From: Apoda limacodes | Lineage: Eukaryota; Arthropoda; Insecta; Lepidoptera; Limacodidae | Reading direction: 5' to 3' | Length of the DNA: 64,000 nt | NCBI GenBank assembly: GCA_946406115.1 | Contig: OX291542.1 | Span: forward strand, 2,442,959-2,506,958 | Notes under the pieces: model-generated | What the model was told of the DNA's origin: nothing | What the model saw: only the letters and a program-made list of their open reading frames with translations | The model's database searches: none | In this document: piece after piece, positions 25,701-33,857 of the stretch | How the letters are laid out: each line of letters begins with the position of its first letter | Numbering within the stretch: the first letter of the stretch is position 1 | Made by a program: the position numbers and the translations under genes

Positions 25701-27815
25701 GGTCAGTGCCTAAACAGTCCAACTTTGTTAAAACCATATTCACCCAAATTTAGGCTATTGCATTTTACGGATATTTGCTCTGAATATATATAACTATACT
25801 AATATTCTGGAGCGCTTAGTAGGTAGCAGTGGCGACTTCGAGTTCAGTAATAGGCTCATGAAATTGGCCACACTTTAGGAGACAAAGTTAACCTGTGGTA
25901 TCTTTTCTTATAGACAAGACACCTCACGTTCGCTTCGTCTCTGTCATACTTTTGCGACTTTTTTTCACAGCTGGCTAGGAAATGAGCTGTCCACTTCTCT
26001 ATGTCTATGGGCTTACCACTGTAGTTTTTTTTAACTAATTTTTGTTTATAATACCAAATTCAAGTTTGGTGTCTCTTCTAGTATATGCCTAGTTCATAAT
26101 AACTCAACGAATAGAAATGTGTACTCAGTTGGTCCTTAAATACTATCATAGTTATTATAGGTCGTAAAATAAAATAAAACGCGGTGCTATAAAATAATAT
26201 AATTTTTTTTTAAAATGCTCGCTGCCATCTGCCATACTGGACTTGAGTCTTCTCGGCCAGTCAGCGATCGCAGCACACACCATATTCATATCAATTTTTG
26301 CCACTGCTTTTCTCAATGATGACTTCAGGCTCTCCAAAATTTAATGAGGTTGAGCACAGACTTTCTCCTCTAAAATCTGCCATATTTTATAATCCAAAGG
26401 ATTAAAGTCCGCGCTCGAGGAGGGCCAATCTTCATGCTTAATTAAGTCGATATTGTTGAGCTCAAACCACGCCTGGGTGGTTTTAACTTTGTGGGCCGGT
26501 GCGGAGTCCTGTTGAAACTCTCATGGCCGGCCAAGAAACAGGGTCTGAGGCAGGTCTTTTACAATACAATCCAAAACAGGTAAACTTTTGCACTGGTTTT
26601 GTTTCCCTTTTCACAAAAGTAAACTGCAGTTAAACCAAAATACGGAGTCCTAACAGTGCGGGGTCTGCCTGATCTTATCTTGTCTTGTCATTACACCTCT
26701 TGATGGTACACAACACACAAACCTCTGTGAGATTTTCAAATTTTTAGGAAGCTTGAAAATTGTGTTAGGCGATTGGCCACAATGGTGTAATGCAATTACT
26801 GCTATTCGATCATCTTTGAGCGTCCACTCCATCGCGAATATAAATATTGACTAACTTATCTTTCCTCTTTGTTTGTTAGAAAACAATCGAAAATCGGCCG
26901 TTTTTATTTTTTTTCTTTCATGTTCGAAATTCAAATTGTTGTGCCAATGACAGTATTTAACTAGTCGGTACTAGGACATTCCAGGGAAAACAAAATTAGG
27001 TAACAAGGAGGCAAGCAACAAGCTCCGAGGTCGTATTTTGAACAGCTTTGTTACAATCGACTCATGCACATATCTTAATTTATTTTCCCAAACAATTAAA
27101 CAGTAGGTATATGCCCTAAATACAATGGTACTGAACTTATTTATTTCTAGTCTCTAATTGTATTTTTTTTTTGTATAACCTTAAGTTAAGTATACTGATG
27201 AAGAATGACTATTCTCTTTCTAAAAGTTTAAATATATTTGTCGTGTTATTTCAGGGTATAATGTCTCGGGACAACCAACTACGAGCGGGTGAAGTGGGAT
27301 CAGTGGTGTTCCGATTCGCCCGATGTCCAGAATACCTCGTCCGGGACAGGAGGCTGCTGTTCACCGCTGGGCTGGGAACTAGGTAATCATATATATTTAT
27401 TCTATATTTTATATTTTTTATATATTTATAGTTTATTATTGTAGAATTTATTTGTATGCTTTATTAGTGTTTTGAATTGTGAAAAAACTTACTTTATAAA
27501 AATTGGTAAATTTTCTAAATGGCGTTTTCTACGCCATTTTAATTTGCGAAATGACGTCAACTATAATTTTATTTCAAAGTTTATTCCCCGTTATTTATTT
27601 ATAATTTTTTTAAATTAAATTTTTGTCAGTATTACGTGACACACCATTAATACACTTAAATAATTTATGACTTGAAAATAACTAATTACAATAATATTGT
27701 GTTCGATTTTTTTATTTTTTGTATTACTTTTTAAACTGTTATTTTGTTGAAAGTGTATTTTCTGTCTTACAGAGCAATCGGCAGAGTCACTCAGATTTTT
27801 CCCTACGTCCCGTGA
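7595..27815 (+). CDS. GTPBP2: GTPBP2-like translational GTPase (18 coding exons)
   Basis: Joined exons (7595-7703, 9265-9414, 11458-11679, 12180-12384, 12897-13029, 13147-13359, 13597-13690, 13777-13892, 14153-14317, 15534-15698, 19183-19298, 20398-20527, 21126-21240, 21420-21655, 22007-22276, 25606-25701, 27255-27382, 27773-27815) total 2706 nt, or 901 residues plus TGA. All introns are GT-AG and all phases agree. The protein belongs to the GTPBP1/GTPBP2 branch of EF-Tu-like GTPases, which act in the cytoplasm in ribosome-associated quality control. Visible: GANEAGKS (G1, about 360-367), DLAGH (G3, 443-447), SKCE (G4, about 499-502), PVFPVSCV (G5), then two beta-barrel regions ending [13 protein letters not shown]...[17 protein letters not shown]-like FQHLVTQ favours GTPBP2 over GTPBP1. 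It is longer than vertebrate GTPBP2 (about 600 residues) because of a basic/acidic N-terminal extension and an insert of over 100 residues between the barrels. The leader exon is unknown. The start was chosen as the first ATG after the acceptor. Confidence 0.9.
9265..9414 (+). CDS. GTPBP2: GTPBP2-like exon 2
   Basis: Begins after ttgttgcag with [13 protein letters not shown], then turns acidic. Phase 1 in, phase 1 out (gca g|gtatgg). The arginine-rich run could be a nuclear-localisation or RNA-contact patch (inference). Confidence 0.8.
9483..9838 (-). repeat. tRNA-derived SINE (minus) with amplified head
   Basis: On the minus strand the copy starts with a tRNA-like head: an A-box-like ggcctagtggcat, an anticodon-arm-like cctctcattctaagagg and a B box ggaggttcgagctc. 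Then comes a body containing aaacatcgtgaggaaacctg. A second copy lies in the opposite direction at 10525-10790. It sits in intron 2 of the GTPBP2-like gene. Confidence 0.7.
9589..9808. repeat. 44-bp tandem repeat, 5 copies, inside the SINE
   Basis: The unit begins ttggtacacgccgagctcga and starts at 9589, 9633, 9677, 9721 and 9765. Each copy carries the SINE's B-box region on the minus strand. The first four copies are identical or nearly so; the fifth differs (ccgcctcttagaatgag). Confidence 0.95.
9885..10165. repeat. Possible solo-LTR or LTR-edge remnant
   Basis: A GC-richer block with ttctggattactgtactgta and ttactgaatatacgatttca, followed by a primer-binding-site-like attggccccaacaac. This resembles the U5/PBS edge of an LTR element, but I cannot find the matching LTR or coding parts. 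Confidence 0.25.
10525..10790 (+). repeat. tRNA-derived SINE (plus)
   Basis: Same family as the copy at 9483-9838, in the other orientation. The head has ctgcctctcgttctgaggga and the B box ggaggttcaagcccgg, then the body aaacatcgtgaggacacctc. It lies in intron 2. Confidence 0.65.
11458..11679 (+). CDS. GTPBP2: GTPBP2-like exon 3
   Basis: Contains a second basic cluster, [17 protein letters not shown], then a polar segment ending NNLRINNA. Phase 1 to phase 1. A slightly later acceptor (after atgcag, 12 nt downstream) is also in frame, so the exon start is uncertain by four residues. Confidence 0.7.
11696..12010 (+). repeat. tRNA-derived SINE, second family
   Basis: The head has the A box tggctctattggtag and the B box gggttcgattccc, about 30 bp apart as in a tRNA. 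An AT-rich body follows. There is no acceptor-stem pairing good enough to call a functional tRNA. It lies just after exon 3. Confidence 0.65.
12180..12384 (+). CDS. GTPBP2: GTPBP2-like exon 4
   Basis: Acidic exon with [16 protein letters not shown]. Phase 1 in, phase 2 out at gat ac|gtgagt. It has no counterpart that I know of in vertebrate GTPBP2. Confidence 0.75.
12897..13029 (+). CDS. GTPBP2: GTPBP2-like exon 5
   Basis: Encodes [17 protein letters not shown] and FQHLVTQ, matching the conserved start of the family core (LPPEAEDGNIEYKLKLV in human GTPBP2). An earlier AG 20 nt upstream would break the frame, so 12897 is chosen. Confidence 0.9.
13147..13359 (+). CDS. GTPBP2: GTPBP2-like exon 6
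   Basis: Encodes [20 protein letters not shown] through VAEVYIRK, the conserved N-terminal domain before the G domain. It is very GC-rich compared with the introns. 71 whole codons. Confidence 0.9.
13597..13690 (+). CDS. GTPBP2: GTPBP2-like exon 7 (P-loop)
   Basis: Carries [20 protein letters not shown], with the Walker A/G1 motif GxxxxGKS. Residue E stands where many relatives have D (VDSGKS or VDAGKS). Phase 0 in, phase 1 out. Confidence 0.93.
13777..13892 (+). CDS. GTPBP2: GTPBP2-like exon 8 (switch I)
   Basis: Encodes [20 protein letters not shown], then [18 protein letters not shown], matching the family's switch I segment with its conserved RTSS. Confidence 0.93.
14153..14317 (+). CDS. 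GTPBP2: GTPBP2-like exon 9 (G3)
   Basis: Encodes the switch II core [20 protein letters not shown], with the G3 motif DLAGH. 55 whole codons; donor ctt gtt|gtaagt. Confidence 0.93.
14521..14762 (+). repeat. LINE 3'-tail fragment in intron 9
   Basis: Matches the last ~270 bp of the LINE at 42650-45090: agagaaactt, aacgcttgggttgtggaa, ctaaggactacagtattgag, agatttcggcaacgcg, gcaagcgtccatag, then tgccaccttag and an A-rich end. 5'-truncated copy. Confidence 0.8.
15534..15698 (+). CDS. GTPBP2: GTPBP2-like exon 10 (G4)
   Basis: After the acceptor ttcataacag it encodes [20 protein letters not shown], then [13 protein letters not shown]. The G4 position reads SKCE; human GTPBP2 has SKID here. 55 whole codons. 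Confidence 0.9.
15870..17130 (+). pseudogene. 5'-truncated CR1/jockey-like LINE in intron 10
   Basis: Reverse transcriptase motifs [13 protein letters not shown] and YADDLQIY are visible in the first frame (15890-16183). After a frameshift near 16185 the protein continues (16246-16875) with [38 protein letters not shown] and the tail GAKLWNSLP. The catalytic YADD is intact, but the element lacks its endonuclease and the first part of the RT. The 3' end is AT-rich with acaataaagaattacagaat. It is decayed and sits in the sense direction inside the host intron. Confidence 0.8.
18780..19000 (+). repeat. LINE 3'-end fragment with (ttgaa)n tail
   Basis: Contains tgctgagtttcttgccggtt, cttctcggtacaagg and an end of tattgaattgaattgaattc. 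The same 'gagtttcttgccgg...ttctcgg' block occurs inverted in the 3' end of the LINE at 33593-38330. Confidence 0.6.
19183..19298 (+). CDS. GTPBP2: GTPBP2-like exon 11
   Basis: Begins [18 protein letters not shown] and ends in an acidic run, STDDEE. The preceding 3.5-kb intron contains a LINE remnant. Compared with vertebrates, about 15 residues seem to be missing at this junction, so a small exon could have been overlooked. Confidence 0.8.
20398..20527 (+). CDS. GTPBP2: GTPBP2-like exon 12 (G5)
   Basis: Encodes [20 protein letters not shown], matching the G5-region strand (PIFTLSSVSGESLDLL in human), followed by [19 protein letters not shown]-rich. Phase 2 in, phase 0 out. Confidence 0.9.
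21126..21240 (+). CDS. GTPBP2: GTPBP2-like exon 13
   Basis: Encodes [20 protein letters not shown] and [13 protein letters not shown], the start of the first beta-barrel (FQVDEIYTVPEVGTVVGG in human). Confidence 0.92.
21420..21655 (+). CDS. GTPBP2: GTPBP2-like exon 14
   Basis: Encodes the rest of barrel 1: [20 protein letters not shown] and [12 protein letters not shown]. It then enters the lineage-specific insert with [11 protein letters not shown]. Confidence 0.9.
22007..22276 (+). CDS. GTPBP2: GTPBP2-like exon 15 (insert)
   Basis: 90 codons, mostly polar, with a basic stretch and an ECSCCDEI cysteine cluster. It ends GCLFFQ, where the core resumes. Phase 0 on both sides, so it could be skipped without breaking the frame. 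Confidence 0.8.
22546..23215 (-). repeat. Dispersed non-coding repeat, copy 1 (intron 15)
   Basis: Starts gttgcactccgggagtgccg, then agaagtgaaaac. Also contains ccatatccaacctccctgta and gacacgtgacctgacgcgag. All of these recur in inverted order at 48030-48372. This copy carries about 300 bp extra between the two conserved blocks. No coding capacity. Confidence 0.6.
23961..25367. repeat. 54/55-bp satellite, 26 units, in intron 15
   Basis: Three 55-bp units (starts 23961, 24016, 24071) are followed by exactly 23 units of 54 bp from 24126. The unit begins gttatctgcagatatacgtc and ends cgatacggtatatta. The 54-bp form contains the 12-bp palindrome TATCTGCAGATA; the 55-bp form has an extra A that breaks it. 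Variant positions (gagcag/gatcag, tattag/tataag) show higher-order duplication. Confidence 0.97.
25606..25701 (+). CDS. GTPBP2: GTPBP2-like exon 16
   Basis: Encodes [17 protein letters not shown], almost identical to the human [17 protein letters not shown]. 32 whole codons. Confidence 0.95.
26155..26832 (-). pseudogene. Internally deleted maT-type (DD37D) mariner transposase
   Basis: Minus strand. An ATG at 26832 opens [20 protein letters not shown]. After an internal deletion and stops the catalytic part follows: [17 protein letters not shown], then [16 protein letters not shown]. There are 37 residues between the two visible aspartates, which is the maT (DD37D) signature. The C-terminus is [15 protein letters not shown]. 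Stops and missing sequence make it inactive. It lies in intron 16, antisense to the host gene. Terminal repeats are not clearly seen. Confidence 0.7.
27255..27382 (+). CDS. GTPBP2: GTPBP2-like exon 17
   Basis: Encodes [20 protein letters not shown] and [11 protein letters not shown], the final barrel strand region of the family. Confidence 0.95.
27773..27815 (+). CDS. GTPBP2: GTPBP2-like exon 18 (terminal)
   Basis: Encodes [13 protein letters not shown] and the TGA at 27813-27815. It corresponds to the human GIGHVTDV region. Confidence 0.92.
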
Positions 27816-29400
27816 ATGAAGAACATTAAAAAAAATCCTAGGAAGGCCGTACGATTGGAAAATATCCTTGAATTCAGATTTAAGTCTTAACGAGACTTAA
27901 AACTTAATAAAAACGAGATTTACAATCGCGTGTATCTCATTTTTGTATTTAGATGATTATTTAATTTTTGACTTTAGTCTATTATGTCCACTCATTAAAA
28001 GTTAAATAAAAAAATGGCTATAACGAAGTACCTGGTACTTTATTGCATTAGAATACTTTATTCATACTCAAAAAAATATTTTAAATTATAGTTAATTTAT
28101 TAAAAATTTACAGAAAAATAAAGACATTTTAAATTCTAAATAAACGCGTATCTATGACAAGTATTTAATATATTGAAGTAGGAAAATTTAATTATTTAAA
28201 CAAATACATTAAAATAATTCTGTAGAGACTTATTCAGTATTTTACACATATAAATACTCTTGACATTAAAATTTACTTGTAAAAAAATTGATAGTAGTTT
28301 AGCGAAATTTATAGTATGTAATAGAACAAGTCACTGTGCTTATGCTATATCTATCGGTAAACGTTTAATTCATTGATTTACTACCTAAGGAAGACGCATG
28401 AGCAATCCATTAATGGCAAATCTAAAACTCTGGTAAAACGCGCCCGTAGCGCAGTTTGTATTGAGTAATGGTTCCATACTTACAATTAATTTTGAGTCTT
28501 ATGAGGTTGTCAAAGAGTAAAAATTTCTTTGAATGACAGTTATATTGAAGTAAATAAAACTGGCTAGTTAGTTTTCCACAATTTTCGTAGCGATTTTTTC
28601 GCCGTGCGATATCCTTGGTTGTTTGTATAGATCGATAGTTTAATTATTTATATGATGTGTACCTGTTTTTTTTGCTTTAAATTGTGAAACGACTATTGTT
28701 TGAAGTAAAATTTCTAAATTCATTTGGAAAAAAATTATGGTCATTTGCTATGATGATATAAAATTATCTTTTTTTTTTACACTTCAAAAATATAAAATAT
28801 CGGTATTCTATGCGCATTATACCCGTTATACCGGTACATAAGAAATTAAATATTTTGCAAATTCGTAATTTAATCTTTATAAAAAAGACACTTTAATTGT
28901 TTTGATTTACTTTTAATCTTTCTTATGTTACGTTTAAAAATAAATTAAATTGAATATGAGTATAAAAGTTTCCATTGAATTAGTGATCTTTACGCACATT
29001 TTTAAAATCAACACTCTATTAGTTAACTGTTGCGATAGATTTGATCAAATTCGGTCTCTTCAAAAGCTAAAAAAATATGATTTAAATGTTACTTAGTAGC
29101 AGTAGTATTAAGTAAGTCTTAATTGATATCGTTATTTCCTGTTATAAAACATATTATTTTTTTCTTTACACAATTTGTTAGTAATTATTTTAAACTTTGA
29201 TTTTAATTTTAATAATACTAGGAAAATAAAAAAGTTTTTCATTTAGGATTATGTAAGTAGATTTAATGAATTTAATTAAAAACATATTTTTATTAAAATA
29301 CTCAATTACCTTTTCATTTGGATAGGAAAAAAATATAAAATTCTTGAAGGAAACAAATAAAGAATTTTACGTAACGAAGGTTCCCAGACAAAAAAAATGC
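27816..29400. other. Non-coding AT-rich spacer
   Basis: 3' flank of the GTPBP2-like gene. No ORF or clear repeat beyond the poly(A) signals. Confidence 0.4.
27906..28010 (+). terminator. Candidate poly(A) signals of the GTPBP2-like gene
   Basis: AATAAA at 27906-27911 and again at 28005-28010, about 90 and 190 nt after the stop codon. Confidence 0.6.
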
Positions 29401-29404
29401 CTGG

Positions 29405-29485
29405 TGTTATTTTTTTTTTTTACCACCACTAAGGTGGCAAACAAGCTCACGGCTCGTCTAATGGTAAGCGGTCAACATTAACTTT
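29405..29485 (-). repeat. LINE 3'-tail fragment (minus)
   Basis: The plus strand shows accactaaggtggcaaacaag and gtctaatggtaagcggtcaa, which is the reverse of the tail seen at 45020-45085. Confidence 0.65.
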
Positions 29486-30380
29486 ATTGTTCGGGTCAGT
29501 TCGTTATATGCTTACAGTGTTTGCCATGTATGTATATTATCTTACAGTCTACACATAGACGTACTTTACTTATTGATTAAAAAGGGAGCGAGGAGGATGG
29601 GAAATGAGAAATTGTAATAACTTACTTTTTGTAGAACACGGATTTGTTATTAAAGTTATTTTCGTTAATGGTTGAGCTTCTGTTTACATTGATGATTTTC
29701 TTATTATATCGAAGTATTGAGTACCTGTTTTTTTAACCTTAACTTTAAGTATTATTGGAATTTAACTTATAAATTGAACAGATCTTAAACATTTTCGTGT
29801 TTGTTTGAAACTAACAAGGGAATAAAAATATTTTTAGTTTAAGTAGAACATATCTAATTTCAATATTTTAGCATATCTGATTGTGTTCATGGTGTGTTTG
29901 ACTGTTTGTTTACGCGATAATATTGTACTAATTTATGAGTGGGGTTTTAGGTTAGGTTGCTTTCTCTGAATTCTACATGATAATTTGATATTTTTTTTTA
30001 ATATAATGAGTTCATATAATTAGAATTACTTCACCCTGCAATACTTTTGAGAGAGGTGAGGGACCTTATAATATGGTTACTTGGAATAAGTAAAGTAAAG
30101 ATGTAATAATTTTATTTTCATTTTGTGTGCTAACTTATTTAAAGTTCTGAATGTATTATTCTTATATGCTTCCCGAACTGTCGCTGAAGTAACATCTCAA
30201 AACATCAAAGAATAAACCTTTTTATTACGGAATTAGCTTACATAGTATTAATCTACTTATGAAACGGTATTAAATATTGATAATGATGTTGCTTTAAGTT
30301 AAACAAATACTAAGTTCAAAACAACGTGGCCTATAAATGATAAAATTTAAGAAAAACGTAAACGCAGTGTATAAATAGTA

Positions 30381-30779
30381 TTAGGTCCTTACATATGAAA
30401 TGAATAAAAGCAAAACTAAATATTATTTATATTAATATATTTTTACATTTTTTTCTATGTAATCAATCAAAGTAGGTACCGTCGTGATCTATGCACTTTT
30501 GCCATTTTATAGGGAGTTCATTGATTCCTTTGCTGAAAAAATAGCGGGAGCTGTAGTGGATGACACCAACCAATCCACCAGACACTAACCAGTACCTTTT
30601 TTTTGACTCAACTTTCGCTTGGGGCAGGATTTAGCCGGTTTTCCTGAATTTAACCACTGTGATGACGATTATCGTATAGGATCCATTTCTCATCACAAGT
30701 AATAATACAATTCAAAATCCCCAAATCAAATCAAAGTGGCCAGTTCTATAAAACATCAATTTCATATGTAAGGACCTAA
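30381..30779 (-). mobile_element. 399-bp non-autonomous mariner, TA duplication
   Basis: Terminal inverted repeats start ttaggtccttacatatgaaa at 30381 and, inverted, end at 30779. Both sides are flanked by TA (30379-30380, 30780-30781). Inside, the minus strand keeps transposase remnants: TCDEKWILYDN, holding the first catalytic D, and a broken C-terminus reading KWQKCIDHDGTYFD across stops and shifts. It is an internally deleted, mariner-type element. Confidence 0.8.
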
Positions 30780-30781
30780 TA

Positions 30782-32930
30782 TTATATTCCAAGAAAACTG
30801 ATATATTTTTAGAAACATCGTTGTTAGTTACTTTTCTGTCGCGGTTTACACTAAATCACTCTAAGCCGTGATACATTCAATAGGTACACGAATACCGACA
30901 AAAGGGTATCCTGGATTCGAATCCTGACTTGAACATGAATGTATTGTTGAATAGAACATTTCAGATAATTGTGAGATCTCTTAGCTAATTTTTTAAATTT
31001 TTTGAAATATTTGTGGCCGAAAGTGGCCCTTTTTGGTTTGGTTCTTCTTGGCTAGGAATCAAAATATTGTCTTTAAATAAGTGCTGTAACAATCTAAAAA
31101 ATAACCAGAATACTAGCACAATTGCCGACTAAGTTAGGGCTTAAACATCAACAGTACAACTTATAACAACAAAAGTAACGTCTACGGAATCGTAAAACAA
31201 GCATGAATATGCTCTTGATCGGCTTTTTCTGTATGTTCCATCGTTTGTTGTTTGTTGTCGTAGTAAAATAGGGATTCTTAATTTGCGGCCAAAGCAATGT
31301 AAGTGAATGAATGCGATTTTTATAATTAATAGAAGGTCAGAAGGCTTTTATGTTTAAGCGACATTTAAGAAATTTTACTAGAGGATGGCTGAAAGTAATC
31401 GATTTTAATAAAATATGTAATTATATTTTGTTGTATTACCTATATATTATTATCTTACATACAAAACGGTGATACATCTGCGTCTACCGTCTGAATTCAA
31501 TGGTGACATTATTTGTTCTCTTTGAATATATTATAAGTACACACAAAGATTTTTATCTGTAGGTAGATGAGAAATTAAGGCACGTAAGCACTGTACCGTC
31601 AACCTGTGCAGGACACTGCACAAATTCCGGTATATTAAATACCGGTATTAAGTATATCTGTACAATCTATGTAATAAAAATTAAAAATATCTTTTTGTGA
31701 ATGACACACTTTTCTTTGTATTTGTTTATAGAATAATTTAAATAAAAACTGTGATGGTATATTAAGTATAAGATACAAATATACATTATATGCCATTCGT
31801 ATATTAGTTATTCCAGACAAGTGCACGGAACTAGGGATATTCAATTAATATAAGATTAGCAGCAGTATGGATGTTAAATTTAATTTCAAATAGTTTTTAT
31901 TTACTTACTGCGTACCGACCATGTGTTTGATCACAAGTTGTATACTTTCCATATATTCTTGGCCGCAAGACGCATCCCATAATTCGTCTAAGCAGCGCCG
32001 CCATTAAATATCTGTGATGTCCTCTTTGTAGAAAACGTATTTCAAAAATATTACATAGAAGGTAGTCATAAACTTCTTATTAAAGTTTTTTTATTGTTTA
32101 TGGAATACCTACCTACACTTATTTATGTTATCAAACATTGTCTTAGTTCCTATGAATCTTATCTGGATACTTAGTTGCCTAGTCAGTGATAGACTTTATG
32201 TGCGATTTGTTAAATATTTCTTTTAATTTCTAACAATTACGTTACTCATAATTTGGTCATTTCGCTTTGGTCAACGTTTATGCAAATTTTAATATTAAAT
32301 TGTCGATTGTTGATTAAAAATAAAAACAGTTTTGCATCTCTTCACGGTTTTGTCGCTCAGTGTATTTTTAGGTTTTTAGTTAACTTTTATGTCTTAAAGA
32401 AATGTTCTTAAATCTTTTGTCCTGAAATAAGTTGTAACTAGTAAACTAGTGTTTGTTTTTAAATTTTGATCGTTTGAATAAGTCTTCGTATCTAATCATA
32501 TACATATATGTAACGGTCACACATTATTATTTCTTATTTGCACACACTTTATCAATTTACTGTTATACCTATGAATAAAAAAAATGTCACCTACAATATG
32601 TTTGTTTGATTTTCACCTTTTCAACCGGTATTTATATGACGCCTCCAACATCAACATGAGACTCCGACATTAAATGATCTACGAAATCGATTAGTGTAGC
32701 AACACGCACAGCCCGAACCGAACCCGAACCTAACGCCTGCCGTGTGCCATGTGCCAACTCATAATCCTTTTAGCATAGTGTCATTAACAAATAATTGTCC
32801 GTTAGACAAACATGTGTATTACCTGCCAAACAAATAAGCTACCGAGATGATATGTATAGTAATGTTATAAACGGGCGTATTTTTAGAACATACAATATTA
32901 TTCGACCAGTTCACACTTAGTTTTATAATA
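30782..32930. other. Non-coding AT-rich spacer
   Basis: No gene seen. A block at about 31985-32085 (cagcgccgccattaaatatc onward) is related to 59105-59200, so it is a dispersed repeat. A B-box-like ggattcgaatcctg near 30915 lacks a partner A box. Confidence 0.35.
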
Positions 32931-33857
32931 GTGCAGTCATTGGAGCGAAAAATAGGGTCTAGCCTCCGATTTTTTTTACTGTGAACCGATTTGCATGAAA
33001 TTTAGGAATTAGGCTCATCTTACCCTTAACTTCAAAAGTAAAAATGATCTGAGCTCCGCCTATTATTTTTAAGGGGTGTAAACAACCCCTTAATGGAAAA
33101 ATTGACATTGAGCCATTTTATCGCTAGAAAACGTGTTTAATATTAAGGGGTGAAATTGTTAAGTGTGTTATAACACAATTACCTAATAATAAAATCATTT
33201 TCAACCCCTTGAAAACCTTACAACCATTGCAAACAACCCCTAAATTGAAAAAATCACTAAAAATTACTTTGGTTTGACATAAAAAGATTTAAGTATAGAG
33301 TCAATAATATTTTATGTTCTCTATTTTAATTATCGAATTTTTAACCCCCTTTCGACCCTTAAAAACAACCCCTTGATAAAAATTTGTTTAAAAAAATTTA
33401 TTTTGATGAAATGAAAAGGATTTAAATGTTATTCCACATTCTCGAAAATGATTATCATATTCTCAAGCTTTTCAACCCTTAAAACTACCCCTAAATTAAA
33501 ACAGTAAATATATATGATGGTTGGCCCCTCCGAGTAATACACATTCTTACCTTCATTCAAATGTGTTATATATACATATATGAACGTTGGTAAAGTCAAA
33601 GTCAAAATGGTTTATTCAAATAAGGATTTTACAATCACTTTTGAATCGTCAAAGTTATAAAATATTATTTTTTGAACCCTCCCACCTTCCCGCCGGTTCA
33701 CAATGTTGTTGATTTCTACCGAGAAGAATCCGGCAAGAAACTCGATAGTTACTCTTTTAAAAACACTTAAATAAACTAAAATACAATTAATGTTTTAAAT
33801 AAAAGATTTTTAGTCGTACAATTTTATGATACCTATGCATCCTGTAATTGAGCATCA

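Noticed and set aside
30870..30935. tRNA or SINE head near ggattcgaatcctg
   Set aside because: Only the B box is recognisable; no A box at the right distance and no repeated body.
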